A stretch of 64,000 bases of DNA from DASXHZ01 sp036488085 (GCA_036488085.1 DASXHZ010000004.1:1-64000); one strand, 5' to 3'; positions 14,477-22,081 are shown, numbered from the stretch's first letter. Notes: generated by a model from the letters alone, not told the origin. Program-made: numbers and translations.

Positions 14477-14498
14477 GAGTTGAACGCTCAATCAACTC
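14477..14498. promoter_or_regulatory. Likely TetR self-operator
   Basis: This inverted repeat has 7-bp arms GAGTTGA / TCAACTC around an 8-base centre, and holds a nested TTGA-N4-TCAA palindrome. It begins 5 bases upstream of the tetR start codon, the usual place for an autorepression site. Assignment rests on position and symmetry only. Confidence 0.6.
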
Positions 14499-14563
14499 TA
14501 GCAGCGGACGAGCTGAGCCGCAAGACAACGAATGGTGACGACACGCAGGGAGAATGCGGAAGG

Positions 14564-14914
14564 CTACGCCGCGGTGTCGGTCAGGTAGGCCATCGCCGTC
14601 TCGCGCGAGTCGAAGATCTTGAAGACGGTGTCGAGCTTCGTGATCTTGAGCAGCGCGAGGATGCGATGCGACGGCTTGACCAGCGCCATCTTGCGCTGGC
14701 GGTCTTCGAACTTCTGCAGGTAGCCGATCAACTCGCCGAGACCGGTCGAGTCCATGTAGTTGATCGCCTCGAAGTTGATCATCACCGGGCCGGTCTCGTC
14801 GTTGAGGACCTTCTCGAGATAGCTCGAGAACTCACGGGCGCTCTCTCCCAGTTTGATGACGCCCTGGATGTCGAGCACCGTCACGTCGCTGACGCGGTTC
14901 TTGATGATGTTCAT
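14564..14914 (-). CDS. STAS-domain anti-sigma factor antagonist, 116 aa
   Basis: A single STAS domain similar to SpoIIAA/RsbV. The phosphorylatable serine is Ser56 in INYMDSTGLGELIGYL. The N-terminal strand (DVTVLDIQGVIKLGE) and the ending KLDTVFKIFDSRETAMAYL fit the family. Such proteins are switched by a serine kinase (RsbW type) and free a sigma factor or act in a partner-switching output. No kinase or phosphatase gene is adjacent. It is followed by a gene for a small membrane protein in the same orientation upstream, with a 30-base gap. Confidence 0.92.
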   Translation of the reverse strand: MNIIKNRVSDVTVLDIQGVIKLGESAREFSSYLEKVLNDETGPVMINFEAINYMDSTGLGELIGYLQKFEDRQRKMALVKPSHRILALLKITKLDTVFKIFDSRETAMAYLTDTAA

Positions 14915-14944
14915 ACGTTAGGTGAGCGAAGTGTATTCAAACCT

Positions 14945-15298
14945 TCACTTTGCGTCTACCCGCGCGCCGATCCGATTCGTGACCAGCGAGACCACCGAGA
15001 GCAAGACGGCCCCGATGATCGCCCAGCCGAAGCTCTCGATCCGGAAGCCGGCGACGAAGAAGGCGGTCAGCTCCAGCATGATGGCGTTGATCACGATCAG
15101 GAAGAGCCCGAGCGTCAGGAGCGTGATCGGAAACGTCAGGAAGACGAAGATCGGCCGGACGACGGCGTTCAACAGGCCGAGGACGAGCGCCGCGACCAGG
15201 AGCGTCACGAAGGAGCGATAGTGGAAGTGGCTCCCGAGGACCGTGACGACGATGAAGAGCGCCAGCGTGTTGGCGAGCCAACGGACGATCAGGCCCAT
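14945..15298 (-). CDS. Four-helix membrane protein, PF04020 (phage holin family IV-like), 117 aa
   Basis: Four hydrophobic helices are evident. The family signature NAVVRPIFVFLTFPITLLTLGLF lies in the middle, and NAIMLELTAFFVAGFRIESF precedes the last helix. Despite the database name there is no sign of a phage here; these proteins are common chromosomal genes of unknown function. The start overlaps the 3' end of the saccharopine-dehydrogenase-like gene by 10 bases. Confidence 0.88.
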   Translation of the reverse strand: MGLIVRWLANTLALFIVVTVLGSHFHYRSFVTLLVAALVLGLLNAVVRPIFVFLTFPITLLTLGLFLIVINAIMLELTAFFVAGFRIESFGWAIIGAVLLSVVSLVTNRIGARVDAK

Positions 15299-16419
15299 GT
15301 CTGAATCACCTCGATCTTACGCTTCGCCAGCTCGGCCATGAAGAGGTCGGGCGACACGCAGCGCTCCTGTGGGAGCGCGCCCTTCTTCGCAATTTCGCCG
15401 CGCGCCATCATGAGCGCGACGATCGCGGCTGGGAATGCAGTCGTCCGCATCATCGAGGAGAGGCCCGTCGCTGGGTCGTACGCGTCGATGATGTCGTAAC
15501 GGAGGCGCTTACCGTCTCCCTTGAACTCGACGCGCACGAGCACGTAATCCGGCTCGTCGTGCGGGAGCGTGCGCACCAGCAAATTTCCGAAGACGCGCCG
15601 CGGAACGACGCTCTGTCCATCGACCTCGGCCGGCTTGCTGCTGCAGAGTCCGAGGTCGATCATCGTCTTGAACTTCTCGCAGTGGCCGCGGTAGCGGATC
15701 GTCTTGTAGTCGAGCTCCTGCACCTTCCCAAGGAACGTCTCGGGGAGGGTCGAAGTACCGCCGGAGGTCTGGAAGGCTTCCATCGTGCCGAATGGAGCGG
15801 GAAACTCGAGCGCTTCGATCTCGGTCATCGACTCGACCTCGACGATCTTCCCGCCGCGGATGACGCGTGCCTGCTCGATGTATTCGTTGATGAGGCCCTC
15901 GACGCTGAACACCATCTGGTAGTCGAGCGGAGGCTGCGGGTTCTGCGGCAGGCCGCCGACGCGGATGTGGATCTCGTCGACGGTCGTGAAGCGCTGCGCG
16001 CCGTGAGCGACGAGCACGGCGACCATTCCAGGCGCGAGGCCGCAGTCGGGGATGACGTTGATGCTCTTCCCCCGTGCCTCGGCGTCGAGCGCGAGCTCGG
16101 CCGCGACGACGTCGTTGTTCCCGCCGAGGTCGCAGAAGTTGGTGCCGGCCTCGATGGCGCACTTCGCGAGGTGTTCGTTGAGCTTGTAGACGACGCAGGA
16201 GAGCGCGGCGCCATGGCCGCGCATCAGGCCGATGACGGCATCGCGGTCGCTGACGTCGACGTGCACCGGCCGCGCTTTCGGGCCGACCCGCTCCGCCACC
16301 TCACGCGCTTTGGCGACGTCGATATCGGCGACGGTGACCTCGTCGACATCCGATTGCTGGGCGAAATCAAATGCGGCGCCGAGTCCCATCCGTCCCGCGC
16401 CGAGTACGAGCATTTTCAT
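15289..16419 (-). CDS. Saccharopine dehydrogenase-like NAD(P)-binding enzyme, 376 aa
   Basis: A Rossmann fold opens the protein (MKMLVLGAGRMGLGAAFDFA, then VTVADIDVAKAREVAERV). The family regions NFCDLGGNNDVV, VIPDCGLAPGMVAVLVAHG, and the glycine-rich substrate segment with GGLPQNPQPPLDYQ follow. This is the Lys9/saccharopine-dehydrogenase or lysine-6-dehydrogenase class; the product is probably an oxidoreductase of an amino-acid-derived imine. The exact substrate is not decidable. It overlaps the PF04020 gene by 10 bases. Confidence 0.85.
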   Translation of the reverse strand: MKMLVLGAGRMGLGAAFDFAQQSDVDEVTVADIDVAKAREVAERVGPKARPVHVDVSDRDAVIGLMRGHGAALSCVVYKLNEHLAKCAIEAGTNFCDLGGNNDVVAAELALDAEARGKSINVIPDCGLAPGMVAVLVAHGAQRFTTVDEIHIRVGGLPQNPQPPLDYQMVFSVEGLINEYIEQARVIRGGKIVEVESMTEIEALEFPAPFGTMEAFQTSGGTSTLPETFLGKVQELDYKTIRYRGHCEKFKTMIDLGLCSSKPAEVDGQSVVPRRVFGNLLVRTLPHDEPDYVLVRVEFKGDGKRLRYDIIDAYDPATGLSSMMRTTAFPAAIVALMMARGEIAKKGALPQERCVSPDLFMAELAKRKIEVIQTWA

Positions 16420-16439
16420 GGCGGCGGAGTGTAGTGCGT

Positions 16440-16590
16440 GATCGGTGATCCGTCATCTGTCACGCGTTATTCGTTACTCGTTACTCGTTATTCGACGATC
16501 GGTCGGCGACCAACATCACCTACCGGTTCCAATGACGCATGACGGTTGACGGATGACGTTCCCCGAGTAACGAGTAACGAATCACGCACG
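16440..16590. repeat. Heptad-repeat fold-back, two repeat types
   Basis: The left arm (16446-16494) consists of 7-base units that change from a GTCATCT-like type to a TTACTCG-like type. The right arm (about 16532-16590) runs the complements back in reverse order: first ATGACGG-like units, then AGTAACG-like units. About 37 bases separate the arms. The right arm extends past 16582, so it includes the stop codon and last codons of the receiver-protein gene. Confidence 0.85.
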
Positions 16591-16965
16591 ATCAATGTAC
16601 TGCTCGATCGACGTCAGGAACGTCTTCACGTCGATCGGCTTCGAGATGTAGCCGTCGCAGCCGGCCTCGAGGAAACGGTCCTTGTCGCCGCGCATGGCGT
16701 GGGCGGTGAGGGCGAGGATCGGGATGCGGTTCGTGCGGTCGTCGGACTTCATCTCGCGGACGACCGAGAGGCCGTCCATGCCGGGGAGGTGAATGTCCAT
16801 GAGGATCAGGTCTGGACGCTCGGTCTCGCTGCGCGTGAGCGCCAGCGCCTCTTCGCCGCTCGTCGCTTTGACGATGGCGTAACCACCCTCCTCGAGCAGG
16901 TACTCGACGAGTTGCATGTTCATGTCGTTGTCTTCGACGACGAGAACCTTCCGGTGATCGACCAT
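16582..16965 (-). CDS. Single-domain response regulator (CheY/DivK-like), 127 aa
   Basis: A lone receiver domain. The acidic pair is E11/D12, the phosphorylated residue Asp57 (LILMDIHLPGMDGLS), the switch threonine Thr87 (ALTAHAM) and the lysine Lys109 (DGYISKPID). There is no output domain, so it must act by protein contact, like CheY or DivK, probably with a hybrid kinase or a phosphotransfer partner encoded elsewhere. Its last codons lie within a fold-back repeat, which suggests the C-terminus can change without loss of function. Confidence 0.93.
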   Translation of the reverse strand: MVDHRKVLVVEDNDMNMQLVEYLLEEGGYAIVKATSGEEALALTRSETERPDLILMDIHLPGMDGLSVVREMKSDDRTNRIPILALTAHAMRGDKDRFLEAGCDGYISKPIDVKTFLTSIEQYIDRA

Positions 16966-16986
16966 TGCTGGAGCGTGGTCAGTGTA

Positions 16987-17961
16987 TCAGCCTTGCGGCT
17001 TCGGAATGCTGATGATCGGGGCGCCGGGGCTGAAGAATTTCGGATCCATCTCGACCTTCGCGCTCTTCTGCAGCTTCTCGACCTGCGACGCGACCATGTC
17101 CTGCTGGAGCTTGCGCACGATCATCGGCTTCACCTGGTCGTACGCGGCGGCATGGCGGTCGTCGATCCGGAAGATATGGATGCCGAACTGGCTGCGGACC
17201 GGCTGGCTGATCTCCCCAGGCTTCAGCTTATCGACGACTCCCTGCAACTCCGGCGGCAGCATTCCGGGCTGCACCTCGCCGAGCTTCCCACCCTGGACGC
17301 CGGTGGTCGTGTCGTCGGAGAACTGAGCCGCGGTCGGGCCGAAGAGGGCGCCGCTGCGCAGCTTCGCCTCGATCGCCTCCGCCTTCTGCATCGCCTGAGG
17401 TTCCGGCAGCGCCGGACCGCTCTTCGGCGGGATCTGCCCGCCCTGATAGGCGATGAGGATGTGGCTAAGGCTTGCGGCGCCGAACTCGCTCTTGTGCTTC
17501 TCGTACTCCGAGCGTATCAGCGCTTCCGACGGCGTGGCCGCGATCTTCTTGAGTGCGTATTCGACGAGGACGTTCGTGTGGCCGAAGTCCATCTTCGACT
17601 GGACGTCCGGGTCGTTGTCGCCGCCGAGCTTCCGCCCTTCTTGTTCGACGACCTTCATCCGGACGAACTGCTCGGCGATCTTCTTGCGTGCCTCCGACTG
17701 ATTCGCCATCAGCCGGATGTTGTCGGGGAGCGTGCCGAGGAAGAGCTGGAACTCGGCCTCGCTCACCGGCTCGCCATTGACGCTCATGATCACATGGCCC
17801 TTCGGTACTGCGCCGGCCGCGGTCGCGCCTCCGGCTGAAAGGGAGGTTGCCGTGACCGGCGAGGCTGACGGCGGTGAGAGCAGGTGCATCTTCACGGCGC
17901 CGAAGCAGAGCGCGGCGATGGCGACGATGACGGCGGCGGCAATGGAGAGGTCACGACTCAT
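16987..17961 (-). CDS. Membrane-anchored parvulin-type peptidyl-prolyl isomerase, 324 aa
   Basis: A signal anchor lies at residues 6-24 (SIAAAVIVAIAALCFGAVK). A SurA-like N-terminal helical region (residues about 55-160) follows, then one parvulin domain (about 165-275) with LSHILIAYQGG, DDTTTGVQGGKLGEVQPGML and PVRSQFGIHIFRIDDR. The protein assists folding of exported proteins in the periplasm. It matches the PrsA/SurA/PpiD group; one rotamase domain and one anchor make it closest to PpiC/PrsA forms. It diverges from nuoG, with the shared gap holding the nuo promoter. Confidence 0.9.
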   Translation of the reverse strand: MSRDLSIAAAVIVAIAALCFGAVKMHLLSPPSASPVTATSLSAGGATAAGAVPKGHVIMSVNGEPVSEAEFQLFLGTLPDNIRLMANQSEARKKIAEQFVRMKVVEQEGRKLGGDNDPDVQSKMDFGHTNVLVEYALKKIAATPSEALIRSEYEKHKSEFGAASLSHILIAYQGGQIPPKSGPALPEPQAMQKAEAIEAKLRSGALFGPTAAQFSDDTTTGVQGGKLGEVQPGMLPPELQGVVDKLKPGEISQPVRSQFGIHIFRIDDRHAAAYDQVKPMIVRKLQQDMVASQVEKLQKSAKVEMDPKFFSPGAPIISIPKPQG

Positions 17962-17969
17962 GGCGGGGA

Positions 17970-18003
17970 GGATAACGGATATCGGATAACGGGTAACGAA
18001 TCG
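17970..18003. repeat. Single-arm heptad-repeat tract before nuoG promoter
   Basis: Consecutive 7-base units GGATAAC, GGATATC, GGATAAC, GGGTAAC and a decayed fifth lie immediately 5' of the predicted -35 box of the nuo operon. Unlike the other heptad tracts in the window, no complementary arm is seen. It begins 9 bases from the parvulin start codon. Confidence 0.75.
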
Positions 18004-18032
18004 TTGACGCTCCCCTACCGAATCGATATGCT
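18004..18032 (+). promoter_or_regulatory. Predicted sigma-70 promoter of the nuoG-rex operon
   Basis: A -35 box TTGACG (18004-18009) and a -10 box TATGCT (18027-18032) are separated by 17 bases. Transcription should start near 18039, just before the Rex site. The -35 matches consensus in five of six positions and the -10 in four of six. Confidence 0.65.
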
Positions 18033-18040
18033 CCGCCCGC

Positions 18041-18058
18041 TTGTGAATTCGTTCACAC
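18041..18058 (+). promoter_or_regulatory. Rex operator
   Basis: The sequence TTGTGAATTCGTTCACAC matches the established Rex consensus TTGTGAA-N4-TTCACAA at all but the last base. It lies just downstream of the predicted promoter and 56 bases before nuoG. Since rex is the last gene of this same operon, this is a strong case for autoregulated, NADH/NAD+-responsive repression. Confidence 0.88.
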
Positions 18059-18113
18059 GCTCCTCGCCCAACGGACGCCTTGGTCCGTTCACTGCACGCT
18101 GCGAAACACCAAA

Positions 18114-19607
18114 ATGGCCAAAGTCACAATCGACGGAATCGAAGTCGAAGTTCAAGAGGGAATCAACGTCATCGAGGCTGCCAAAGCGGCCGACATTCAC
18201 GTCCCTCACTTCTGCTACCACCCTTCATTGAGCGTCGTCGGGCAGTGCCGCATGTGCCTCGTCGAGCTCGAAGGCGTACCGAAGCTGCAGGCCGGCTGCG
18301 CCACCCCGGTCAAAGACGGAATGAAGGTCAACGTCTGGAACGAAAAGGTCGACAAGGCGCGCAAGGGGCAGATGGAGTTTCTCCTCATCAACCATCCGCT
18401 CGACTGCCCGATTTGCGATAAGGCCGGCGAGTGCCCGCTGCAGGACTACTCCTTCAACTACGGCTCGGTGAACTCCCGCTACGGCGAGTTCAAACGGACC
18501 TATCCCGGCATGGACCGGACGCCGATCGGGCCGCACGTCGTGCAGAACATGAACCGCTGCATCCACTGCACGCGATGCATTCGGTTCTGCGCCGAGGTGA
18601 CGAATACGAACGAGCTGGCCTTCTTCAAGCGGGGTGCGTCGACCCAGGTCGGCGTCTTCCCCGGAGTGCCGCTCGACAACTGGATGTCGGCGTGCGTCAC
18701 CGACGTCTGCCCGACGGGCGCGCTCACTACGCGCGAGTTCCGCTTCGAGTCGCGCGTCTGGAACCTCGACTCGACCGAGTCGGTCTGCAACGGCTGCGAC
18801 GTCGGATGCAACATCTTCATCGGACACCGCACCGGCCAGATCTTCCGCTACCAGCCCCGCGTCAATCCTGACGTCAACGACCACTGGCTGTGCGACTACG
18901 GACGCTTCTCACACGAGCGCTACGACACCGACCGCGTGGTCGTCCCGAAGGTCCGCACCGAGGATGACTACCTCGGCATCTCGACGTGGAACGAGGCGCT
19001 GGAGGCCATCGGCTCGGCGCTCGCCGACGCAAAGAAGGTCGCCATGATCGCGTCGGCGAACATGACGAATGAAGAGGCGGCGGCAGCGAAGCAACTGGCC
19101 CAAGAGTTGGATGCCTCGATCGGCATCATCGTCGACCCGATCGGGCCGATCAAGATGAAATCGCGTACCGAGTGGCTCCTCGGCACGCAGGCCGCCCCGA
19201 ACTTCCGCGGCGTCTCGAACGTGCTTGGTGTAGCACCGCCGACCTCGGCGGCGAATGTCGAAGAGCTATTGACCAAGGGCGCCGACGGCATCGACGTCCT
19301 CTACGTCACCGACGCCCTCTTCTCCGAACGTACGAACGATCCCGCGGTGGTCGCGAATCTGCGCAAGGCGAAGTTCCTGATCGTCCACTCGTGGGACGCG
19401 GCGCATCCGCTGTGCGACGTCGCCGACGTCCTCCTCCCTTCGACGATTCACGCCGAGAAGGAAGGGACGTTCACGAATGTGCAGAACAAGGAGCAGGAGA
19501 TCTTCCAGGCGTATCCGGCGAAAGGGCAGGCGGTCGGCGACGACGAGATCTTCCGGCGGGTGCTGAACGGAATCCCGAAACCTGCCGCCGCGGCGGCGGA
19601 CGCATAA
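18114..19607 (+). CDS. nuoG: NADH-quinone oxidoreductase subunit G (NuoG), short form, 497 aa
   Basis: The N-terminal 2Fe-2S ferredoxin domain has ligands in HFCYHPSLSVVGQCRMCLVE and the later CATP. The His/Cys N5 cluster region (HPLDCPICDKAGECPLQDYS) and the 4Fe-4S N4 region (NRCIHCTRCIRFCAE, CPTGAL) follow, and CNGCDVGCNIFIG opens the molybdopterin-oxidoreductase-like part. That domain is cut short: the protein has 497 residues, against over 900 in E. coli NuoG. Residues about 372-381 are encoded by a palindromic repeat also found in ggt. It transfers electrons from NuoE/F toward NuoI in the peripheral arm. Confidence 0.96.
   Translation: MAKVTIDGIEVEVQEGINVIEAAKAADIHVPHFCYHPSLSVVGQCRMCLVELEGVPKLQAGCATPVKDGMKVNVWNEKVDKARKGQMEFLLINHPLDCPICDKAGECPLQDYSFNYGSVNSRYGEFKRTYPGMDRTPIGPHVVQNMNRCIHCTRCIRFCAEVTNTNELAFFKRGASTQVGVFPGVPLDNWMSACVTDVCPTGALTTREFRFESRVWNLDSTESVCNGCDVGCNIFIGHRTGQIFRYQPRVNPDVNDHWLCDYGRFSHERYDTDRVVVPKVRTEDDYLGISTWNEALEAIGSALADAKKVAMIASANMTNEEAAAAKQLAQELDASIGIIVDPIGPIKMKSRTEWLLGTQAAPNFRGVSNVLGVAPPTSAANVEELLTKGADGIDVLYVTDALFSERTNDPAVVANLRKAKFLIVHSWDAAHPLCDVADVLLPSTIHAEKEGTFTNVQNKEQEIFQAYPAKGQAVGDDEIFRRVLNGIPKPAAAAADA
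19228..19253. repeat. Palindromic repeat inside nuoG
   Basis: The core CCGCCGACCTCGGCGG is a perfect 7-bp inverted repeat around CC. It is flanked on the left by TGTAGCA, matching the TGTGGCG that flanks the ggt copy at 7316-7342. It translates in frame to a Pro/Ala/Ser patch (VAPPTSAAN) in the C-terminal domain of NuoG. Confidence 0.65.
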
Positions 19608-19613
19608 CGAGAC

Positions 19614-20714
19614 ATGCCATTCGATGCGACGGACGTCGCCCTATCGGTCCTGAAGATCGCGATCGTGCTGCTCGCGATCCTGAACGTCACGCCGATCATG
19701 GTATGGGTCGAGCGCCGCGGCAGCGCGCTCATTCAGGACCGCCCCGGCCCGAACCGCGTCGGCCCGTTCGGCCTGTTCCAGTCGTTCGCCGACGCGCTGA
19801 AGTTCATCCTCAAAGAAGACATCGTTCCCGACGCCGCGAACAAGCTTCTCTACACCCTCGCACCGGCGATCGGCCTACTGCCGGCGCTGACGACGATTGC
19901 GGTCGTGCCGTGGGGACGTCCGTTCATGCTGCACAACCTGCATTTATTCGGACGGACGTTCTTCCAGCAGCCGCGGATCTTCGAGCCGATCGTCGCCGAT
20001 CTGAACATCGGCGTCCTGCTCGTCTTCGCGCTCGCCTCGCTGGCGGTGTACGGCATCGTGGTGGCCGGCTGGTCGTCGAACAACAAGTACTCTCTCTTCG
20101 GCGGCATCCGCGCCTCGGCGCAGATGATCTCCTACGAGCTGGCACTGACGCTCGCCGCGGTCAGCGCGCTCCTCGTGGCCGGGTCGCTGAGGCTCACTGA
20201 CGTCGTGTGGAAGCAGACCGGGTACTTCGTGCTCTTCGACACCGTGAAGATCCCGTCGTGGAACATCTTCTCGCCGGCGATGTGGATCAGCGCCATCGTC
20301 TTCATCGTCTCCGGATTCGCGGAGACCAACCGCCTGCCGTTCGACTTCGCGGAAGCGGAGGCGGAGCTGGTCGCTGGTTACCACACCGAGTACTCGTCGA
20401 TGAAGTTCGCGCTCTTCTTCATGAGCGAGTACATGGCGATGACGACGATGTCGGCGCTCATCGTCACGTTCTTCTTCGGCGGCTGGAGCATTCCGTATTA
20501 CGTGCCGCCGGCGACGTTCCTCGGGTTTCTCCTGACCGCCCTCGTCTTCCTGGCGAAGGTCTCGTTCATGCTCTTCGTCTTCGTCTGGATTCGCTGGACG
20601 ATCCCGCGGCTGAAGTACGACATCCTCATGAAGATCGGCTGGAAGCTGTTCCTGCCTCTGGCGCTCGCGAACCTCGTCATCGTGGCGTTCTTCATCGCGA
20701 AAGGGTGGATCTGA
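19614..20714 (+). CDS. nuoH: NADH-quinone oxidoreductase subunit H (NuoH), 366 aa
   Basis: About eight to nine membrane helices. Diagnostic segments are MVWVERRGSALIQDRPGPNRVGPFG near the start (quinone-channel loop), GWSSNNKYSLFGGIRASAQMISYELALTL, and the acidic loop ETNRLPFDFAEAEAELVAGYHTEYSS. NuoH links the peripheral arm to the proton-pumping arm and forms most of the quinone chamber. It begins 6 bases after nuoG. nuoI, which usually follows nuoH, is missing here and lies at 44743. Confidence 0.97.
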   Translation: MPFDATDVALSVLKIAIVLLAILNVTPIMVWVERRGSALIQDRPGPNRVGPFGLFQSFADALKFILKEDIVPDAANKLLYTLAPAIGLLPALTTIAVVPWGRPFMLHNLHLFGRTFFQQPRIFEPIVADLNIGVLLVFALASLAVYGIVVAGWSSNNKYSLFGGIRASAQMISYELALTLAAVSALLVAGSLRLTDVVWKQTGYFVLFDTVKIPSWNIFSPAMWISAIVFIVSGFAETNRLPFDFAEAEAELVAGYHTEYSSMKFALFFMSEYMAMTTMSALIVTFFFGGWSIPYYVPPATFLGFLLTALVFLAKVSFMLFVFVWIRWTIPRLKYDILMKIGWKLFLPLALANLVIVAFFIAKGWI

Positions 20715-20718
20715 CGCG

Positions 20719-21246
20719 ATGTTCGAATACGTGATCTTCTTTTTCTTCGCCGCCGTGGCAGTGATCTTCGCGATGGTCGTGATCACCAACCGCAACCCGG
20801 TCGTGAGCGCGCTGTCGCTGGTCGTCTCCTTCTTCGCGCTCGCGGTCATGTACGTGCTGCTCGACGCGCCGTTCCTCGCGGCGCTGCAGGTGATCGTCTA
20901 CGCCGGCGCGATCATGGTGCTGTTCCTCTTCGTGATCATGCTGCTCAACCTGCAGCACATGCATGAGCCGGCGACGCATCCGATCCAGCAGTTCCTCGGC
21001 TACACCTCCAGCGCGGCTTTCGCGATCGCGCTCGTCTATTACCTGCTCAAGTACGCCGCGTACAACGTGCCGGCGAGCCCGTTCTACACCGACGCGCGGA
21101 TGATCGGCGTGGCGCTGTTCGAGGCGTACATCTTCCCCTTCGAGATGGTGTCGATCCTCCTGCTCGCCGCGATCGTCGGCGCGCTGCTCCTCAGCGGGCG
21201 CGTACCCGGCCAGCGGCCGAATGCCGGCGACGAGGTGGCCTCGTGA
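20719..21246 (+). CDS. nuoJ: NADH-quinone oxidoreductase subunit J (NuoJ), 175 aa
   Basis: Five membrane helices with the conserved third-helix pattern FLAALQVIVYAGAIMVLFLFVIMLLNL, which contains the pi-bulge region of NuoJ. The opening FFFFAAVAVIFAMVVITNRNPVVSALSLV is also typical. It belongs to the membrane arm of complex I near the quinone-site junction. The start is 4 bases after the nuoH stop, and its end overlaps nuoK. Confidence 0.95.
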   Translation: MFEYVIFFFFAAVAVIFAMVVITNRNPVVSALSLVVSFFALAVMYVLLDAPFLAALQVIVYAGAIMVLFLFVIMLLNLQHMHEPATHPIQQFLGYTSSAAFAIALVYYLLKYAAYNVPASPFYTDARMIGVALFEAYIFPFEMVSILLLAAIVGALLLSGRVPGQRPNAGDEVAS

Positions 21247-21545
21247 TCCCGACCAGTTGGTTCCTGATCCTCAGCGCCATGCTCTTCGCGATCGGCGTCT
21301 GCGGCGTGCTGACGCGGAAGAACGGCATCACCATCTTCATGTCGATCGAGCTGATGGTGAACGCGGTGAACCTCACGTTCCTCGCGTATGCCCGTCAATT
21401 CCACCAGCTCCACGGACTGATCTTCGTCTTTTTCGTGATGGCGATCGCGGCCGCCGAAGCAGCGGTCGGGCTCGCCATCTTCATCTCGCTGTTCCACCAC
21501 AGGGAAACGATCGATGTGGATGAAGCGAATCTGATGCATTGGTAA
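21243..21545 (+). CDS. nuoK: NADH-quinone oxidoreductase subunit K (NuoK), 100 aa
   Basis: Three membrane helices. The conserved glutamates of the proton path are in IFMSIELMVNAVNLTF and in AIAAAEAAVGLAIFISLF. The length equals E. coli NuoK. The GTG start at 21243 overlaps the nuoJ stop (GTGA), indicating translational coupling. A heptad-repeat hairpin follows the gene immediately. Confidence 0.96.
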   Translation: MIPTSWFLILSAMLFAIGVCGVLTRKNGITIFMSIELMVNAVNLTFLAYARQFHQLHGLIFVFFVMAIAAAEAAVGLAIFISLFHHRETIDVDEANLMHW

Positions 21546-21548
21546 CCA

Positions 21549-21611
21549 GCTCCAAGCTGCAAGCTCTAAGCTCTAAGCCGTTTAGAGCTTGGAGCTTAGA
21601 GCTTAGAGCTC
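21549..21611. repeat. Heptad-repeat hairpin after nuoK
   Basis: The left arm is made of 7-base units AGCTCCA, AGCTGCA and AGCTCTA. The right arm is made of AGAGCTT and GGAGCTT units that pair with them across a short CCGTTT loop. Stem length is about 27 bases with few mismatches. It separates nuoK from a small unknown gene within the operon. Confidence 0.88.
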
Positions 21612-21652
21612 GTTGGCGTAGAGGTCGCATCGTTGTCTCGCGGAGAACAACG

Positions 21653-22066
21653 ATGAACAAGACCGAGAAGCTCATTGACTGGAAGGAAGACGAGAAGAAA
21701 GACCGCGATCGGAACGGTATCGATGACCGCATCGAGCCGCCGATTCCGGACGTCTCGGCAGGTTCGCGGAAGCTCGCGGAGCGCCTGAAAAACGATCCGC
21801 TGGCCGACCCCGTCGTGACGGGAGGCGACCTCGACGCTCAGTACGAGTCGGCGCAGTTCAGCGGCGACGAGTCGGCGGTGTCGAGCATGCCGACGCCGGA
21901 GGTCAACGTGGTCGAAGACATCGGCAAGGCGATGGGCGTCACGTACGCCGACGACGAGGAGCTGAAGGCAGGGGAAAAGGAACGGAGTCGCGATCGGCAC
22001 CGCTGGGAGCTCGATCCCGCGTCCGCCGAGGACTATCAGGAACGCGCGAAAGACGAATCGAGGTAA
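21653..22066 (+). CDS. DUF6335-like soluble protein inside nuo operon, 137 aa
   Basis: A hydrophilic, acidic protein without signal or membrane helix. The segment from about residue 55 (TGGDLDAQYESAQFSGDE, then TPEVNVVEDIGKAMGVTYAD and RDRHRWELDPASAEDYQE) resembles the DUF6335 family, from memory of its pattern. The N-terminal part (residues 1-50) is charged and low in complexity. The ATG at 21653 is the first after the hairpin. It interrupts the normal nuoK-nuoL order. A role in complex I is not supported by anything except position. Confidence 0.68.
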   Translation: MNKTEKLIDWKEDEKKDRDRNGIDDRIEPPIPDVSAGSRKLAERLKNDPLADPVVTGGDLDAQYESAQFSGDESAVSSMPTPEVNVVEDIGKAMGVTYADDEELKAGEKERSRDRHRWELDPASAEDYQERAKDESR

Positions 22067-22081
22067 TCGCGGCGTGAGGCA

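Noticed and set aside
14945..15298. Prophage (holin-named protein)
   Set aside because: The PF04020 name is historical; no lysin, capsid, integrase or other phage gene is near.
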